Below are positions 18,994 through 28,429 of a stretch of 64,000 nucleotides of DNA, one piece after another. Position 1 is the stretch's first letter, and each line of letters begins with the position of its first letter. Origin of the DNA: Synechococcus sp. BSA11S. GTDB taxonomy: Bacteria > Cyanobacteriota > Cyanobacteriia > PCC-6307 > Cyanobiaceae. The translations under genes were made by a program, and so were the position numbers. The DNA is taken from assembly GCF_014224355.1 (NCBI RefSeq), contig NZ_VNWP01000002.1, forward strand, positions 62,001 through 126,000. The letters run 5' to 3'. The notes beneath the pieces were generated by a model. It saw only the letters and a program-made list of their open reading frames with translations. It did not search any database and was not told the origin of the DNA.

Positions 18994-19911
18994 ATGCAGA
19001 AGTTTCTTCCCTATGCCTGGTTCCAAGGCGGTTGCGTTCCGTTTGCGGAGGCCACCCTTTCGGTGGCCACCCACGCCCTGCACTACGGCACCGGGGCCTT
19101 CGGGGGGATGCGGGCGTTGCCCAATCCAGCCGATCCGGCTGAAATCCTGCTCTTCCGTGCCGACCGCCACGCCCGCCGGTTGAGCCAGAGCGCCCGCCTG
19201 CTGCTGACGGAACTGGACGAGAGCACGATCCTGAGTGCCATCGAAGCCTTCCTTCAGGCCAACCGACCCACCACACCGATCTACCTGAGGCCGTTCGTTT
19301 ACACCAGTGATCTCGGCATCGCGCCGCGCCTGCACGACATCGAGACCGATTTTCTGATCTACGGCATCGAACTGGGGGACTACCTCTCCCCCGATGGGGT
19401 CAGCTGCCGTGTCAGCAGCTGGACCCGCCAGGAAGACCGCTCCCTGCCCCTGCGCGGCAAGATCAGCGGGGCCTACATCACCAGCTCCCTGGCCAAGACC
19501 GAGGCGGTGAAGAGCGGCTTCGACGAGGCCCTGCTGCTCAACAGCCGCGGCAAGGTCAGCGAGGCCAGCGGCATGAACCTGTTCATCGTGCGCGATGGCG
19601 TGCTGATCACCCCCGGGGTCGACCAGGACATCCTCGAGGGCATCACCCGCGCCAGCATTCTGGAACTGGCCCGCTCCCTCGACATCCCCGTGATCGAGCG
19701 GGCGGTCGACAAGACCGAGCTGTTCGTGGCCGAGGAGGTGTTCCTCAGCGGCACCGCGGCCCGGGTGACTCCAGTGCGCCGCGTGGAGACCACCGATCTG
19801 CCCACGGAGCGCCCAGTGATGGAGCTGCTGCGGGAGCGTCTCACCCGGATCACCATGGGCAACGACCCCGGCTATGACCACTGGGTCACCCGCATCCGCC
19901 TGCGCGACTGA
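18994..19911 (+). CDS. ilvE: Branched-chain amino acid aminotransferase
   Basis: A fold-type IV PLP enzyme of 305 residues that transfers amino groups to the keto acids of leucine, isoleucine and valine. Family marks are THALHYGTGAFGGMRA, IYLRPFVYTSD, the likely PLP lysine in RGKISGAYITSS (K156) and KVSEASGMNLFIVRDG. GITRASILELARSL and AEEVFLSGTAARVTPV follow. The start is ATG 18994 (MQKFLPYAW). It is divergent from cobN with 89 bases between, and metH follows after 31 bases on the same strand. Confidence 0.95.
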   Translation: MQKFLPYAWFQGGCVPFAEATLSVATHALHYGTGAFGGMRALPNPADPAEILLFRADRHARRLSQSARLLLTELDESTILSAIEAFLQANRPTTPIYLRPFVYTSDLGIAPRLHDIETDFLIYGIELGDYLSPDGVSCRVSSWTRQEDRSLPLRGKISGAYITSSLAKTEAVKSGFDEALLLNSRGKVSEASGMNLFIVRDGVLITPGVDQDILEGITRASILELARSLDIPVIERAVDKTELFVAEEVFLSGTAARVTPVRRVETTDLPTERPVMELLRERLTRITMGNDPGYDHWVTRIRLRD

Positions 19912-19942
19912 TTTCTAGAGTGATTGCTGGCACGATCACGCG

Positions 19943-22900
19943 ATGACGGCACTGGCAGGCGGGACGGCGGCGGCAGCGATGACGGGGACCCAGAGGATCG
20001 GGTTTCTGGAGCGCCTCCATGGCCCTGGCCGTCCTGTGCTGGTTTTTGACGGCGCCACCGGCACCTCGCTGCAGCAGATGAACCTGAATGCCGAGGATTT
20101 CGGCGGCGCAGCCCTCGAGGGCTGCAACGAGAACCTGGTGATCACCCGCCCTGATGTCGTGCAGGCGGTGCACCGTCAGTTTCTCGAGGCTGGCTGCGAT
20201 GTGATCGAAACCGACACCTTCGGTGCCGCCTCGATTGTGCTGGCGGAATACGGACTCGAGGATCAGGCCTTCGCCCTCAACCAGCGGGCCGCTGTGCTGG
20301 CCCGTGAGATGGCCGACCGCTACAGCACCTCCACCAAGCCCCGTTTCGTGGCGGGCTCGATGGGCCCCACCACGAAGTTGCCCACCCTGGGCCACATCGA
20401 CTTCGACACGATGAAGGCCTCCTTCCGTGAGCAGGCGGCGGGATTGCTGGCCGGCGATGTCGATCTGTTCATCGTGGAGACCTGCCAGGACGTTCTGCAG
20501 ATCAAAGCGGCACTTCAGGGACTGGAGGAGGCCTTCGAGGCGGCGGGCGAGCGCAGGCCGTTGATGGTTTCGGTCACGATGGAAACCACCGGCACGATGC
20601 TGGTGGGCTCGGACATCGCCGCGGTGGTCTCGATCCTGGAGCCCTTCCCGATCGATGTGCTCGGGCTCAACTGCGCCACCGGTCCGGAGCAGATGAAGGC
20701 GCACATCCGCTACCTGAGCGAGCACAGTCCGTTCGTGATCAGTTGCATTCCCAACGCCGGACTTCCGGAGAACGTGGGAGGCGTGGCCCATTACCGTCTC
20801 ACCCCCCTGGAACTGCGGCTGCAGTTGCTGCATTTCGTTGAGGATCTGGGGGTCCAGGTGATCGGTGGTTGCTGCGGGACCACCCCCAGCCACATTGCGG
20901 CCCTCGCCGAGCTGGCGGTGGATCTCCACCCCAGACCCCGCCCGGTGCGGCTGCCGGAGCAACGGCGGCAGCGGCCGGCCCTGCAGTGCGAACCGGCGGC
21001 GGCCTCGATTTACGGCATCACGCCGTATCACCAGGACAACTCCTTCCTGATCATCGGCGAGAGGCTCAATGCCAGCGGCTCTCGAAAGGCGCGTGATCTG
21101 CTCAATGCCGAGGACTGGGATGGGTTGGTGGCCCTCGCCCGGGGCCAGATCAAGGAGAATGCCCATGTTCTTGATGTCAACGTCGACTATGTCGGCCGCG
21201 ATGGCGAGAAAGACATGCACGACCTGGTCAGTCGCCTGGTCACCAATGTGAATCTTCCGTTGATGCTGGATTCAACGGAGTGGCAGAAGATGGAAGCCGG
21301 CCTCAAGGTGGCTGGAGGCAAGTGCATCCTCAACTCCACCAACTACGAAGACGGCGATGAGCGCTTCTTCAAGGTGTTGGATCTGGCTCGCCGCTATGGC
21401 GCGGGCGTGGTGGTGGGAACCATCGACGAGGAGGGCATGGCCCGCACAGCTGAGCGGAAATTCGCCATTGCCCAACGGGCCTACCGGGACGCCCTCGAGT
21501 ATGGAATTCCGGCCCATGAGATCTTCTACGACCCCCTGGCTCTGCCCATCTCCACAGGCATCGAGGAAGACCGCCGCAATGCCGTCGCCACGATCGAAGC
21601 CATCCGCAGGATTCGCGCCAGCCTGCCCGGAGTTCATGTGGTTCTGGGGGTGAGCAATGTGAGCTTCGGGCTCTCCCCCGCCGCACGGATCGTGCTCAAT
21701 TCCGTCTTCCTGCACGACTGCTGTGAAGCCGGCATGGATGCCGCCATCGTCAGCCCTGCCAAGATCCTGCCGCTTGCCAAGATCAGCGGGGAGCATCAGC
21801 AGGTCTGCCGGGATCTGATCCACGACCGCCGTCGTTTCGAGTCGGAGCAGGTGGGCGCGATCTGCACCTACGACCCGCTCACGGTTCTCACTGGACTGTT
21901 TGAGGGGGTGAGCGCCAAGGAGGCCAGGGCATCGGGGCCCAGCCTGGCCGATCTGCCCGTGGAGGAACGGCTGCGCCAACACATCATCGATGGCGAGCGC
22001 ATCGGACTGGAGCCTGCCCTTGAGGAGGCCATGGCCAACCACCCACCGCTTCAGATCATCAACACCTTTCTGCTCGATGGCATGAAGGTGGTGGGGGAGC
22101 TGTTCGGCTCCGGACAGATGCAACTCCCCTTCGTGCTTCAGAGCGCTGAAACGATGAAGGCGGCGGTGGCCTATCTCGAGCCCCACATGGAGAAGGTGGA
22201 GGGAGAGAGCAGTGCCAAGGGAAAATTCCTGATCGCCACCGTTAAGGGCGATGTGCACGATATCGGGAAGAATCTGGTTGACATCATCCTGACGAATAAT
22301 GGTTATGAAGTGATCAATCTCGGCATCAAGCAGGGGGTGGAGGCTATCATCGAAGCCCAGCGGCTGCACCAGGCAGACTGCATCGCCATGAGTGGGCTGC
22401 TGGTGAAATCCACAGCATTCATGAAAGACAATCTCCAGGCCTTCAACGAGGCGGGCATCACCGCTCCGGTGATCCTCGGCGGAGCAGCCCTCACTCCCCG
22501 CTTCGTGCAGAAGGATTGCCGCTCCGTCTACAACGGCCAGGTGATCTATGGCCGCGATGCCTTCGCCGATCTGCGCTTCATGGATGCGCTCTCGGATGCC
22601 CGCAAGGCCGGTCAGTGGGATGACCAGCTCGGATTCCTCGCCGGTGCCCCTGCGGGTCTGGGCCTTGAGGTGGAGCTCGAGCCAGCGGCTGAGCCCAGAG
22701 CCACTGCCGCTGAAGGGGTAAGTCTGGACGATCAGCCCACGCCCGCAAAATCCGGCGCCCCCGAAATCACCAGCGATCGCTCCGCGGCGGTGCCGGAGGA
22801 GCCCGCTGTGGAACCTCCCTTTCTGGGCAGTCGCCTGATCCATGAGGGTGAGATTCCGCTCGATGAGGTGTTCGCCTACCTCGATCGCAACGCCCTCTTC

Positions 22901-23611
22901 GCCGGCCAGTGGCAGCTGCGCAAGAGCCAGGACCAGAGCCGTCAGGCCTACGAGGCGATGCTGGTGGACAAGGCCGAGCCGGTGCTGCAGAGCTGGATCG
23001 AGCGTTGCCAGCGGGAGGCCCTGCTCACGCCCCGGGTCGCTTATGGCTATTTCCCCTGCGGCCGCGATGGCAATGCGCTGGTGGTGTTTGATCCCGTGAA
23101 CACCACCCGGGTGCTCGGCCGCTTCGAACTGCCCCGTCAGCGGGGCGGCAACCGCTACTGCATCGCCGATTTCTTCCGTGATCTCAGGGAGGGCGGGCCC
23201 AGTGATGTGCTGCCGATGCAGGCGGTGACCATGGGAGAACAGGCCAGCGCCTTCGCCCGTGAGCTCTTCGCCGCCGATCGCTACACCGACTACCTCTACT
23301 TCCACGGGCTGGGCGTGCAGATGGCCGAGGCGCTGGCGGAGTGGACCCACGCCCGCATCCGCCGGGAGCTGGGCTTCGCCGAAGAAGAACCCTCGGCCCT
23401 GCGCGACGTGCTGGCCCAGCGCTACCGCGGCAGCCGCTATTCCTTCGGCTACCCGGCCTGCCCCAACGTGGCCGATTCCCGGCAGCAGCTGGCCTGGCTC
23501 GATGCTGGCAGCATCGGACTGAGCATGGACGAAAGCGATCAGCTTGAGCCCGAGCAGAGCACCACGGCCCTGGTGGCGGTGCACAGCCGCGCCCGCTATT
23601 TCAGTGCCTGA
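19943..23611 (+). CDS. metH: Cobalamin-dependent methionine synthase
   Basis: Moves the methyl group of methyltetrahydrofolate to homocysteine through B12. The 1222 residues carry all four modules: homocysteine-binding barrel ([13 protein letters not shown] at about 30; zinc ligands in [10 protein letters not shown] near 310), folate-binding barrel ([19 protein letters not shown] near 370), B12-binding module with DVHDIGKN, where H772 would be the lower cobalt ligand, and a C-terminal reactivation domain ([14 protein letters not shown]-like [11 protein letters not shown]). A Pro/Ala/Glu-rich linker of about 60 residues joins the last two modules. The reactivation domain places this enzyme among those recharged with SAM. 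The nearby cobN fits its cofactor need. Confidence 0.97.
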   Translation: MTALAGGTAAAAMTGTQRIGFLERLHGPGRPVLVFDGATGTSLQQMNLNAEDFGGAALEGCNENLVITRPDVVQAVHRQFLEAGCDVIETDTFGAASIVLAEYGLEDQAFALNQRAAVLAREMADRYSTSTKPRFVAGSMGPTTKLPTLGHIDFDTMKASFREQAAGLLAGDVDLFIVETCQDVLQIKAALQGLEEAFEAAGERRPLMVSVTMETTGTMLVGSDIAAVVSILEPFPIDVLGLNCATGPEQMKAHIRYLSEHSPFVISCIPNAGLPENVGGVAHYRLTPLELRLQLLHFVEDLGVQVIGGCCGTTPSHIAALAELAVDLHPRPRPVRLPEQRRQRPALQCEPAAASIYGITPYHQDNSFLIIGERLNASGSRKARDLLNAEDWDGLVALARGQIKENAHVLDVNVDYVGRDGEKDMHDLVSRLVTNVNLPLMLDSTEWQKMEAGLKVAGGKCILNSTNYEDGDERFFKVLDLARRYGAGVVVGTIDEEGMARTAERKFAIAQRAYRDALEYGIPAHEIFYDPLALPISTGIEEDRRNAVATIEAIRRIRASLPGVHVVLGVSNVSFGLSPAARIVLNSVFLHDCCEAGMDAAIVSPAKILPLAKISGEHQQVCRDLIHDRRRFESEQVGAICTYDPLTVLTGLFEGVSAKEARASGPSLADLPVEERLRQHIIDGERIGLEPALEEAMANHPPLQIINTFLLDGMKVVGELFGSGQMQLPFVLQSAETMKAAVAYLEPHMEKVEGESSAKGKFLIATVKGDVHDIGKNLVDIILTNNGYEVINLGIKQGVEAIIEAQRLHQADCIAMSGLLVKSTAFMKDNLQAFNEAGITAPVILGGAALTPRFVQKDCRSVYNGQVIYGRDAFADLRFMDALSDARKAGQWDDQLGFLAGAPAGLGLEVELEPAAEPRATAAEGVSLDDQPTPAKSGAPEITSDRSAAVPEEPAVEPPFLGSRLIHEGEIPLDEVFAYLDRNALFAGQWQLRKSQDQSRQAYEAMLVDKAEPVLQSWIERCQREALLTPRVAYGYFPCGRDGNALVVFDPVNTTRVLGRFELPRQRGGNRYCIADFFRDLREGGPSDVLPMQAVTMGEQASAFARELFAADRYTDYLYFHGLGVQMAEALAEWTHARIRRELGFAEEEPSALRDVLAQRYRGSRYSFGYPACPNVADSRQQLAWLDAGSIGLSMDESDQLEPEQSTTALVAVHSRARYFSA

Positions 23612-23673
23612 GGCCGCTGAAGGCCGCTCGTCCGAGGCGATGGCAGGCTGAGGGGGTCCTTGCCTGTCTTTCC

Positions 23674-23946
23674 ATGGCGATTGCCGGTCCCGATGGTGTT
23701 GATGCGGCGATTGCCGCGGGCGTCGATCTCGATGGGAGTCCCATCCCTGCCGAGATGCTCAGCCTCTACAACGAGGTGATGCTGCTCGAATCGCAGCGGG
23801 CCCGCAGCGGCGTGCGCAAGTCGATGCGCAACCGGGTGGTGAAGACCGGCTCGAAGCACCTGGATCAGGCCAGCCTTGACGCTCGTCTCAAGGCTGCCGG
23901 CTGGGAAGGGCTCAAGTCCAAGGAGATCGACTTCTTCTACGGCTGA
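23674..23946 (+). CDS. DUF4090 family small protein
   Basis: A 90-residue protein resembling a family (DUF4090) that I recall from cyanobacteria. It begins with an Ala/Gly-rich helix (AIAGPDGVDAAIAAGVDLDGSPIP). A strongly conserved basic core follows (LLESQRARSGVRKSMRNRVVKTGSKHLDQ region), and it ends GLKSKEIDFFYG. It has no signal peptide or membrane segment. The basic core suggests nucleic-acid or ribosome contact, but this is a guess. It follows metH by 62 bases. Confidence 0.8.
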   Translation: MAIAGPDGVDAAIAAGVDLDGSPIPAEMLSLYNEVMLLESQRARSGVRKSMRNRVVKTGSKHLDQASLDARLKAAGWEGLKSKEIDFFYG

Positions 23947-23983
23947 GGCTGCGCCATTGCGCTGCCTGGCCCGGCACTGGAGC

Positions 23984-24205
23984 TCAGAGGGACTCCAGGC
24001 TGTCGATCACCTCCTGCTGGAAAGCCTCCAGATCGGTGGAGTCGCTCAGATCGAATCCTTCACCGGCTGCATTCTGAAGGAGTTCCTGGAAGTGAAAGGC
24101 GCCTTCGCCATGGGCGAGGAATTCCATCGCGGAGGTTTCACCGCTTTCCCTGAAGGCGTCATGCAGGGCCATGAAGGCAGCATCTTCGGCGAAATCCCAG
24201 CTCAT
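23984..24205 (-). CDS. Small acidic hypothetical protein
   Basis: A 73-residue acidic protein (MSWDFAEDAAFMALHDAF... ending VIDSLESL) predicted to be helical. I do not recognise the family. The start at 24205 is preferred because the upstream 20 codons are Arg/Pro-rich and look non-coding. It converges with the DUF4090 gene 37 bases away. Real coding is supported by the composition (many Asp/Glu, regular hydrophobic spacing) and the lack of a better reading on the other strand. Confidence 0.5.
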   Translation of the reverse strand: MSWDFAEDAAFMALHDAFRESGETSAMEFLAHGEGAFHFQELLQNAAGEGFDLSDSTDLEAFQQEVIDSLESL

Positions 24206-24361
24206 GAAGGTGTGAAGGCAAGGCGGAAGGGCGGCAGAAGGAGGCCTTCCAGCACCACGGCTCAATGACCTTTAACGCCTGCCCCCCCGAATCCGTCAAC
24301 CTCCCGGCTGGATTTCGTGCCTGCGAATGGTCAGACTCAGCTGTCATGTCCTGGATTTCAC

Positions 24362-24766
24362 GTGGATCAGTCGTCGTCGGCCCCAGGTCTTCAAACGCGG
24401 AATGTGCTGGGAGAGCCTCTGGTCGTCTGTGGCTGTGAGCCGATGACGGGCTGGTTCCGCGATGGCCACTGCCGCACTGATCCCTCGGACCATGGACGCC
24501 ACACGGTCTGCTGCGTCGTCACCGACCTGTTTCTGCGTTACTCCCTGTCCCAGGGCAATGATCTGAGCACCCCCAGGCCCGCCTATGGATTTGCCGGCCT
24601 CAAGGCCGGAGACCACTGGTGTGTCTGTGCCGCCCGCTGGCTGGAGGCCCACGACGACGGCGTGGCTCCACCGGTGCGGCTGGAGGCCACCGAAGCGTCC
24701 ACCCTGGAGTTGATCCCTCTGGAGCTGCTCCAGTCTTTCGGCGAGGCCCCTGCGCCCGAGGGTTGA
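24362..24766 (+). CDS. DUF2237 family protein
   Basis: A small DUF2237 protein, 134 residues from GTG 24362. The conserved blocks are NVLGEPLVVCGCEPMTGWFRDG, CRTDPSDHGRHTVCC, GNDLSTPRP, FAGLKAGDHWCVCAARW and VRLEATEAS. Several conserved cysteines and a histidine could bind metal, but the function is unknown. Start choice is uncertain: GTG at 24317 gives a longer form, and the homology begins only near residue 14 of the form listed. It converges with the SDR gene with 18 bases between stop codons. Confidence 0.82.
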   Translation: MDQSSSAPGLQTRNVLGEPLVVCGCEPMTGWFRDGHCRTDPSDHGRHTVCCVVTDLFLRYSLSQGNDLSTPRPAYGFAGLKAGDHWCVCAARWLEAHDDGVAPPVRLEATEASTLELIPLELLQSFGEAPAPEG

Positions 24767-24784
24767 GCCCTCAGTATTGAATGG

Positions 24785-25567
24785 TCACCAGGGAATGCTC
24801 GTCCCGTCCCAGGCCAGGAAACGCCCGGAGTGGGCGGGCGTCTGGGCCGCCAGCACGTCGATCAGGTGGTTGGCGGCCCGCTCCGGACTGAACAGTCGCT
24901 CCGCCGGCACCGAGCGGCGGAAAGGTGCGGAGAGGGCCGTGGCGGTGGTGCCCGGATGCAGCAAGGTGACGCAGGCCTGGGGCAGCCGTCGTTCCCATTC
25001 CAGGGCCAGGCAGCGCAGCAGCTGGTTCTGGGCCGCCTTGGCGGCCCGGTAGCCGTACCAGCCCCCCAGCCGGTTGTCGCCGATGCTGCCCACCCGCGCT
25101 GAAAGGCTGGCGAAGTGCACGGGCTCCTGGCGGGGCAGCAGGGGCTCCAGGGCCCGTGCCAGCAGCACCGGGCCGTAGGCGTTGACGCTGAACAGACGCT
25201 CGAGGGAGACGCGCTCCAGCTGTTGCAGCCGTTTCTCCGGTCGCAGGCCGCCGTCATGGAGCAAGCCGGCGGTGTTGATCACCAGCCGCAGGCGCACATC
25301 CTCCGCCTGCAGTTGCTTCGCGCAGGCCGAGAGGCTGGTGTCGTCTGTGAGGTCGAGGGGCAGCACCCGACCTGGTGGCATCAGCCTTCCTGGGGAGCAT
25401 TCCCGCCGGCTCGTGCCCCAGAGCCTCAGCCCTGGGGCCCGTTGGGACAGAGCCTGGAGCAACGCCATGCCGATGCCTCCGCAGCCCACCACCAGGGCAT
25501 CCCCCTGCCAGTGGGCCAGATCGAGGCCGGCTTCAGGAGCCGGTGCTCCTTCGGGGGGCATGGACAT
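24785..25567 (-). CDS. Short-chain dehydrogenase/reductase
   Basis: A 260-residue SDR with a Rossmann fold. It has a dinucleotide-binding glycine motif (VVGCGGIGMALLQ), a segment near the NAG position (VINTAGLLHDGG), the catalytic serine in FASLSARVGSIGDN, and the YxxxK pair in YGYRAAKAAQNQ. It is closest in layout to the C-factor (CsgA)-like SDRs. The substrate is unknown. The second ATG (MSMPPEG, 25567) is used. It is divergent from gpsA with 38 bases between starts. Confidence 0.88.
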   Translation of the reverse strand: MSMPPEGAPAPEAGLDLAHWQGDALVVGCGGIGMALLQALSQRAPGLRLWGTSRRECSPGRLMPPGRVLPLDLTDDTSLSACAKQLQAEDVRLRLVINTAGLLHDGGLRPEKRLQQLERVSLERLFSVNAYGPVLLARALEPLLPRQEPVHFASLSARVGSIGDNRLGGWYGYRAAKAAQNQLLRCLALEWERRLPQACVTLLHPGTTATALSAPFRRSVPAERLFSPERAANHLIDVLAAQTPAHSGRFLAWDGTSIPW

Positions 25568-25605
25568 CGGCGGGACCAACAGGGAGGGTGGCCCATGATG
25601 GGCCG

Positions 25606-26523
25606 ATGGCTTTGCGCATCGGCATCTTCGGGCAGGGGGCTTGGGGCCGCGCCCTTCACCAGGTGTTCCGGCAGGCTGGCCACCAGCTCAGCGGCTGGTC
25701 ACGCCGCGACGGGGGTGATCCTGCCGACCTGCTGGCGGATCAGGATCTGATGCTGTGCGCCGTCGCCATGGCCGGCGTACCGGAGCTTTCCCAGCGGCTC
25801 TCCTCTCAGTGGCCATCGGGGCTGCCCCTGATCAGCTGCACCAAGGGCCTGAACCATCGTCTCAGGCTCACCGCCTCACAGCTCTGGCAGCGCTCGATCC
25901 CCAACATCCGCAGCCTGGTGCTGAGTGGGCCGAACCTGGCCGGAGAGCTGGATGGCGGTCTGCCTGCGGCCAGTGTGCTGGCCTCGTCCCACTCCGATCT
26001 GGCCCAGGCCCTGCAGCTGGAACTCAGCAGCCAGCAGCTGCGCCTCTACACCAATACCGATCCGATCGGCACCGAACTCTCCGGTGCCCTCAAGAATGTG
26101 ATGGCCGTGGCCGCGGGAGTCTGCGACGGCCTGGGCCTGGGTGCCAACGCCAAGGCCGCTCTGCTCACCCGCGGGCTGGCGGAGATGGGCCGCCTCAGCC
26201 AGCAGCTGGGTGGTGAGTCCGACACCCTCTACGGCCTGGCCGGACTGGGGGATCTGCTGGCCACGGCCAACAGTCGCCTCAGCCGCAACCATCGCTTCGG
26301 TGTGCACCTCGCCGAAGGACTCACCGCCGAGCAGGCGATCCAGGCCATCGGCGCCACGGTGGAGGGTCCATCAACGGCCGTGGCGGCTCTCGCCATGGCC
26401 GATGGAGGCGAGGCCCTTTTGCCGATCTGCGCCCAGGTGGTTGGCCTGATCGAGGGCCGCTTCACCCCCCAGGAGGCCGTCCGCGCCCTGATGGACCGGG
26501 ATCTCAAGCCCGAGGAGCGATGA
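25606..26523 (+). CDS. gpsA: Glycerol-3-phosphate dehydrogenase [NAD(P)+]
   Basis: Makes sn-glycerol 3-phosphate from dihydroxyacetone phosphate for membrane lipid synthesis. The 305 residues show the N-terminal GQGAWG dinucleotide motif, SCTKGLNH, LSGPNLAGEL, the catalytic lysine in SGALKNVMAVAAGVCDGLGLG, GLAGLGDLLATA and SRNHRFGVHLAEG. It is slightly shorter than the bacterial norm of about 330 but complete in motifs. The stop overlaps the ATG of the next gene (ATGA), so translation is probably coupled. Confidence 0.95.
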   Translation: MALRIGIFGQGAWGRALHQVFRQAGHQLSGWSRRDGGDPADLLADQDLMLCAVAMAGVPELSQRLSSQWPSGLPLISCTKGLNHRLRLTASQLWQRSIPNIRSLVLSGPNLAGELDGGLPAASVLASSHSDLAQALQLELSSQQLRLYTNTDPIGTELSGALKNVMAVAAGVCDGLGLGANAKAALLTRGLAEMGRLSQQLGGESDTLYGLAGLGDLLATANSRLSRNHRFGVHLAEGLTAEQAIQAIGATVEGPSTAVAALAMADGGEALLPICAQVVGLIEGRFTPQEAVRALMDRDLKPEER

Positions 26524-27449
26524 ACGACGGTGGTCTGCCTGCCGTCCTGATCACGGCCTTCGCCGAGAGGCCGCTTCAGGGCAATGGAGCCGCTGTGGTG
26601 GCCCTGGCGCGGCCAGCGTCGAGCGGCTGGATGCAGGCGGTGGCTGCCCAGCTGCGGCAGTCGGAGACGGCTTTTCTTTTGCCTCTCGAGGGCCTTCTGC
26701 CTGAGGCTGAAGCCGCAGGAGAGTGGGCCCTTCGCTGGTTCACCCCGAGCTGTGAAGTGCCGCTCTGCGGCCATGCCACCCTGGCCTCTGCCCTGGCCCT
26801 GGGCCATTGGGGCCTCCTGCAGCCCGGCGGCACCACTCGGTTGCACAGCCGCTCGGGGCCGCTGCTGGTGAGCCTCAGCCCGGCCGCCGCGGGCTGCGCC
26901 CAGCTGGTGCTCCCCTCCGCGGGTCTGGAGCCGTCACCCTTGTCCGTCGAGCTGGGCCCTCTGCTTGGCATGAAGCCGCTGCGCAGCTGGCGCTCGGCCC
27001 TGGGCTACCGGGTGGCCCTGCTGCCGCCGGACTTCGACCTGCCGTCCCTTGACGGGGACGCCCTCGCGGGGCAGTTGTCCGGTGAGCTGCGCCAGGGTCT
27101 GGTTCTGATGCAGGCGTTGGGGGACAGCGCTGATGCCCCTGCCCTGCAGGGGCTCAAGGCCGACTATCAGCTGCGTTTCCTGGCACCGGGCCTCGGCATC
27201 AATGAGGACCCTGTCACCGGCTCGGCCCACGCCCTGGTGGCCCCCTGGTGGTGTGATCTGCTGGGCCGCGAGCGGGTCGTGGGCTGGCAACCCTCTCCCC
27301 GGGGTGGCGGAATGGTGTGCGATCGGCTGTCTTCAGGCATGATCCGCCTGTCGGGTTCGGGGCAACTGCTGTGGGATGGCCGCTTGAGCGCTGGTGTCGA
27401 CGCTGCCGAACCCGTGGACTGGAGCTGCTGCCTCCCCGGACCAGCCTGA
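26520..27449 (+). CDS. PhzF family isomerase/epimerase-like protein
   Basis: A 309-residue PhzF-fold protein (two-lobed DapF-like fold). Supporting motifs are AFAERPLQGNGAAVV, the catalytic glutamate in LRQSETAF, WFTPSCEVPLCGHATLASA, and FLAPGLGINEDPVTGSAHALVAPWW. Most members are orphan enzymes; PhzF itself isomerises a phenazine precursor. No phenazine genes are near, so a metabolic or repair role is more likely. The start overlaps the gpsA stop, and the end overlaps the probable start of the SpoIID gene. Confidence 0.88.
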   Translation: MNDGGLPAVLITAFAERPLQGNGAAVVALARPASSGWMQAVAAQLRQSETAFLLPLEGLLPEAEAAGEWALRWFTPSCEVPLCGHATLASALALGHWGLLQPGGTTRLHSRSGPLLVSLSPAAAGCAQLVLPSAGLEPSPLSVELGPLLGMKPLRSWRSALGYRVALLPPDFDLPSLDGDALAGQLSGELRQGLVLMQALGDSADAPALQGLKADYQLRFLAPGLGINEDPVTGSAHALVAPWWCDLLGRERVVGWQPSPRGGGMVCDRLSSGMIRLSGSGQLLWDGRLSAGVDAAEPVDWSCCLPGPA

Positions 27450-28429
27450 ACCGCGTTCTGGTCACCGCCCCCCTGAGTGTGGTGGCCCTGGGCCTTGGCT
27501 TCCTGGCCCAGCAATCCTTCACCGAGCCCCGCTCGAGCCTCGATGCCAAGGTGATGGAGGCCTTGCTGCCGGCCACCGCTGCCGACGACCCCGACCGTCA
27601 GGCCGAGGCCCGGCAGCTGGAGGAGATTCAGGCGCGTCGTGCCGACGTGAGCACTGCCCCGCCTCCATCGGGACCCTCTCCCCGCGGGGAGCTGGCGCTT
27701 GCGGAGCCGGCCGCTGGTCGTCCCGTGCCCCTGGAAGCGCGGGTGGCCCTCCTGCGCCAGGCCGGTCGGCCCACGCTCTCGGCCGGGGGCCCCTGGCGCC
27801 TGCTGGATGGTGAGGGTCGGGTCCTGCTTCGAGGCAGCGGGGGGGAACCGGTCAACTGGAGCGCTCAGAGCAGTGCGGATCTCTGGCTGGAGAGCGCTGG
27901 CGGCCACGCCCTGCTGGTGAATGGGCTCCCCTACGAGGGACGGCTGCGCCTGCTGCGTGAGGGCGGCGGCATCACCCCGATCAACCACCTGCCCCTGGAG
28001 CGCTACATCGCCTCGGTGGTGGGGGCCGAGATGCCCAGTTCCTGGTCCATGGAAGCCCTCAAGGCCCAGGCGGTGGCGGCCCGCTCCTATGCCCTGGCCC
28101 ATCTGGCACGGCCCGCCAACCGCTACTGGCACCTGGGGGACACGACCCGCTGGCAGGCTTACCGGGGGCTGGAATCGGTCAGCGCGCGGACGCGCGAAGC
28201 CACCCAGCGCACCAACGGCCTCATCCTCAGTTACCAGGGGGGCATTGTGGAGAGCCTCTATGCCGCCAATTCCCAGATCACCGTGGAAGCCCATGGCCAT
28301 CTGGGAGCGAGCATGAGCCAGGAGGGTGCCCAGCAACTGGCCCGTCAGGGCCAGCCCTATAACCAGATCCTCGGCCACTACTACCCGGGAGCCTCCCTGG
28401 CGCGGTTGCAGATCGGTGGAGCGGGCTGA
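27371..28429 (+). CDS. SpoIID/LytB-domain protein, membrane-anchored
   Basis: A protein of about 352 residues with a basic N-terminus, one hydrophobic segment (VLVTAPLSVVALGLGFLA), a Pro/Glu-rich stretch, and a C-terminal SpoIID domain. The domain shows ERYIASVVGAEMPSSWSMEALKAQAVAARSYAL-type sequence with the conserved glutamate after GA, and later SLYAANSQITVEAHGH. SpoIID in sporulating Firmicutes is a peptidoglycan lytic transglycosylase; cyanobacterial members have no known role but likely act on the wall. No ATG is available; GTG at 27371 is preferred and overlaps the PhzF gene by 79 bases, with GTG 27317 as alternative. Confidence 0.83.
   Translation: MGWPLERWCRRCRTRGLELLPPRTSLNRVLVTAPLSVVALGLGFLAQQSFTEPRSSLDAKVMEALLPATAADDPDRQAEARQLEEIQARRADVSTAPPPSGPSPRGELALAEPAAGRPVPLEARVALLRQAGRPTLSAGGPWRLLDGEGRVLLRGSGGEPVNWSAQSSADLWLESAGGHALLVNGLPYEGRLRLLREGGGITPINHLPLERYIASVVGAEMPSSWSMEALKAQAVAARSYALAHLARPANRYWHLGDTTRWQAYRGLESVSARTREATQRTNGLILSYQGGIVESLYAANSQITVEAHGHLGASMSQEGAQQLARQGQPYNQILGHYYPGASLARLQIGGAG

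Noticed and set aside
18905-19942. Cobalamin riboswitches before cobN or metH
   Set aside because: The gaps (89 and 31 bases) are too short for the aptamer and lack the CCGGTG and CCCGC boxes on either strand.
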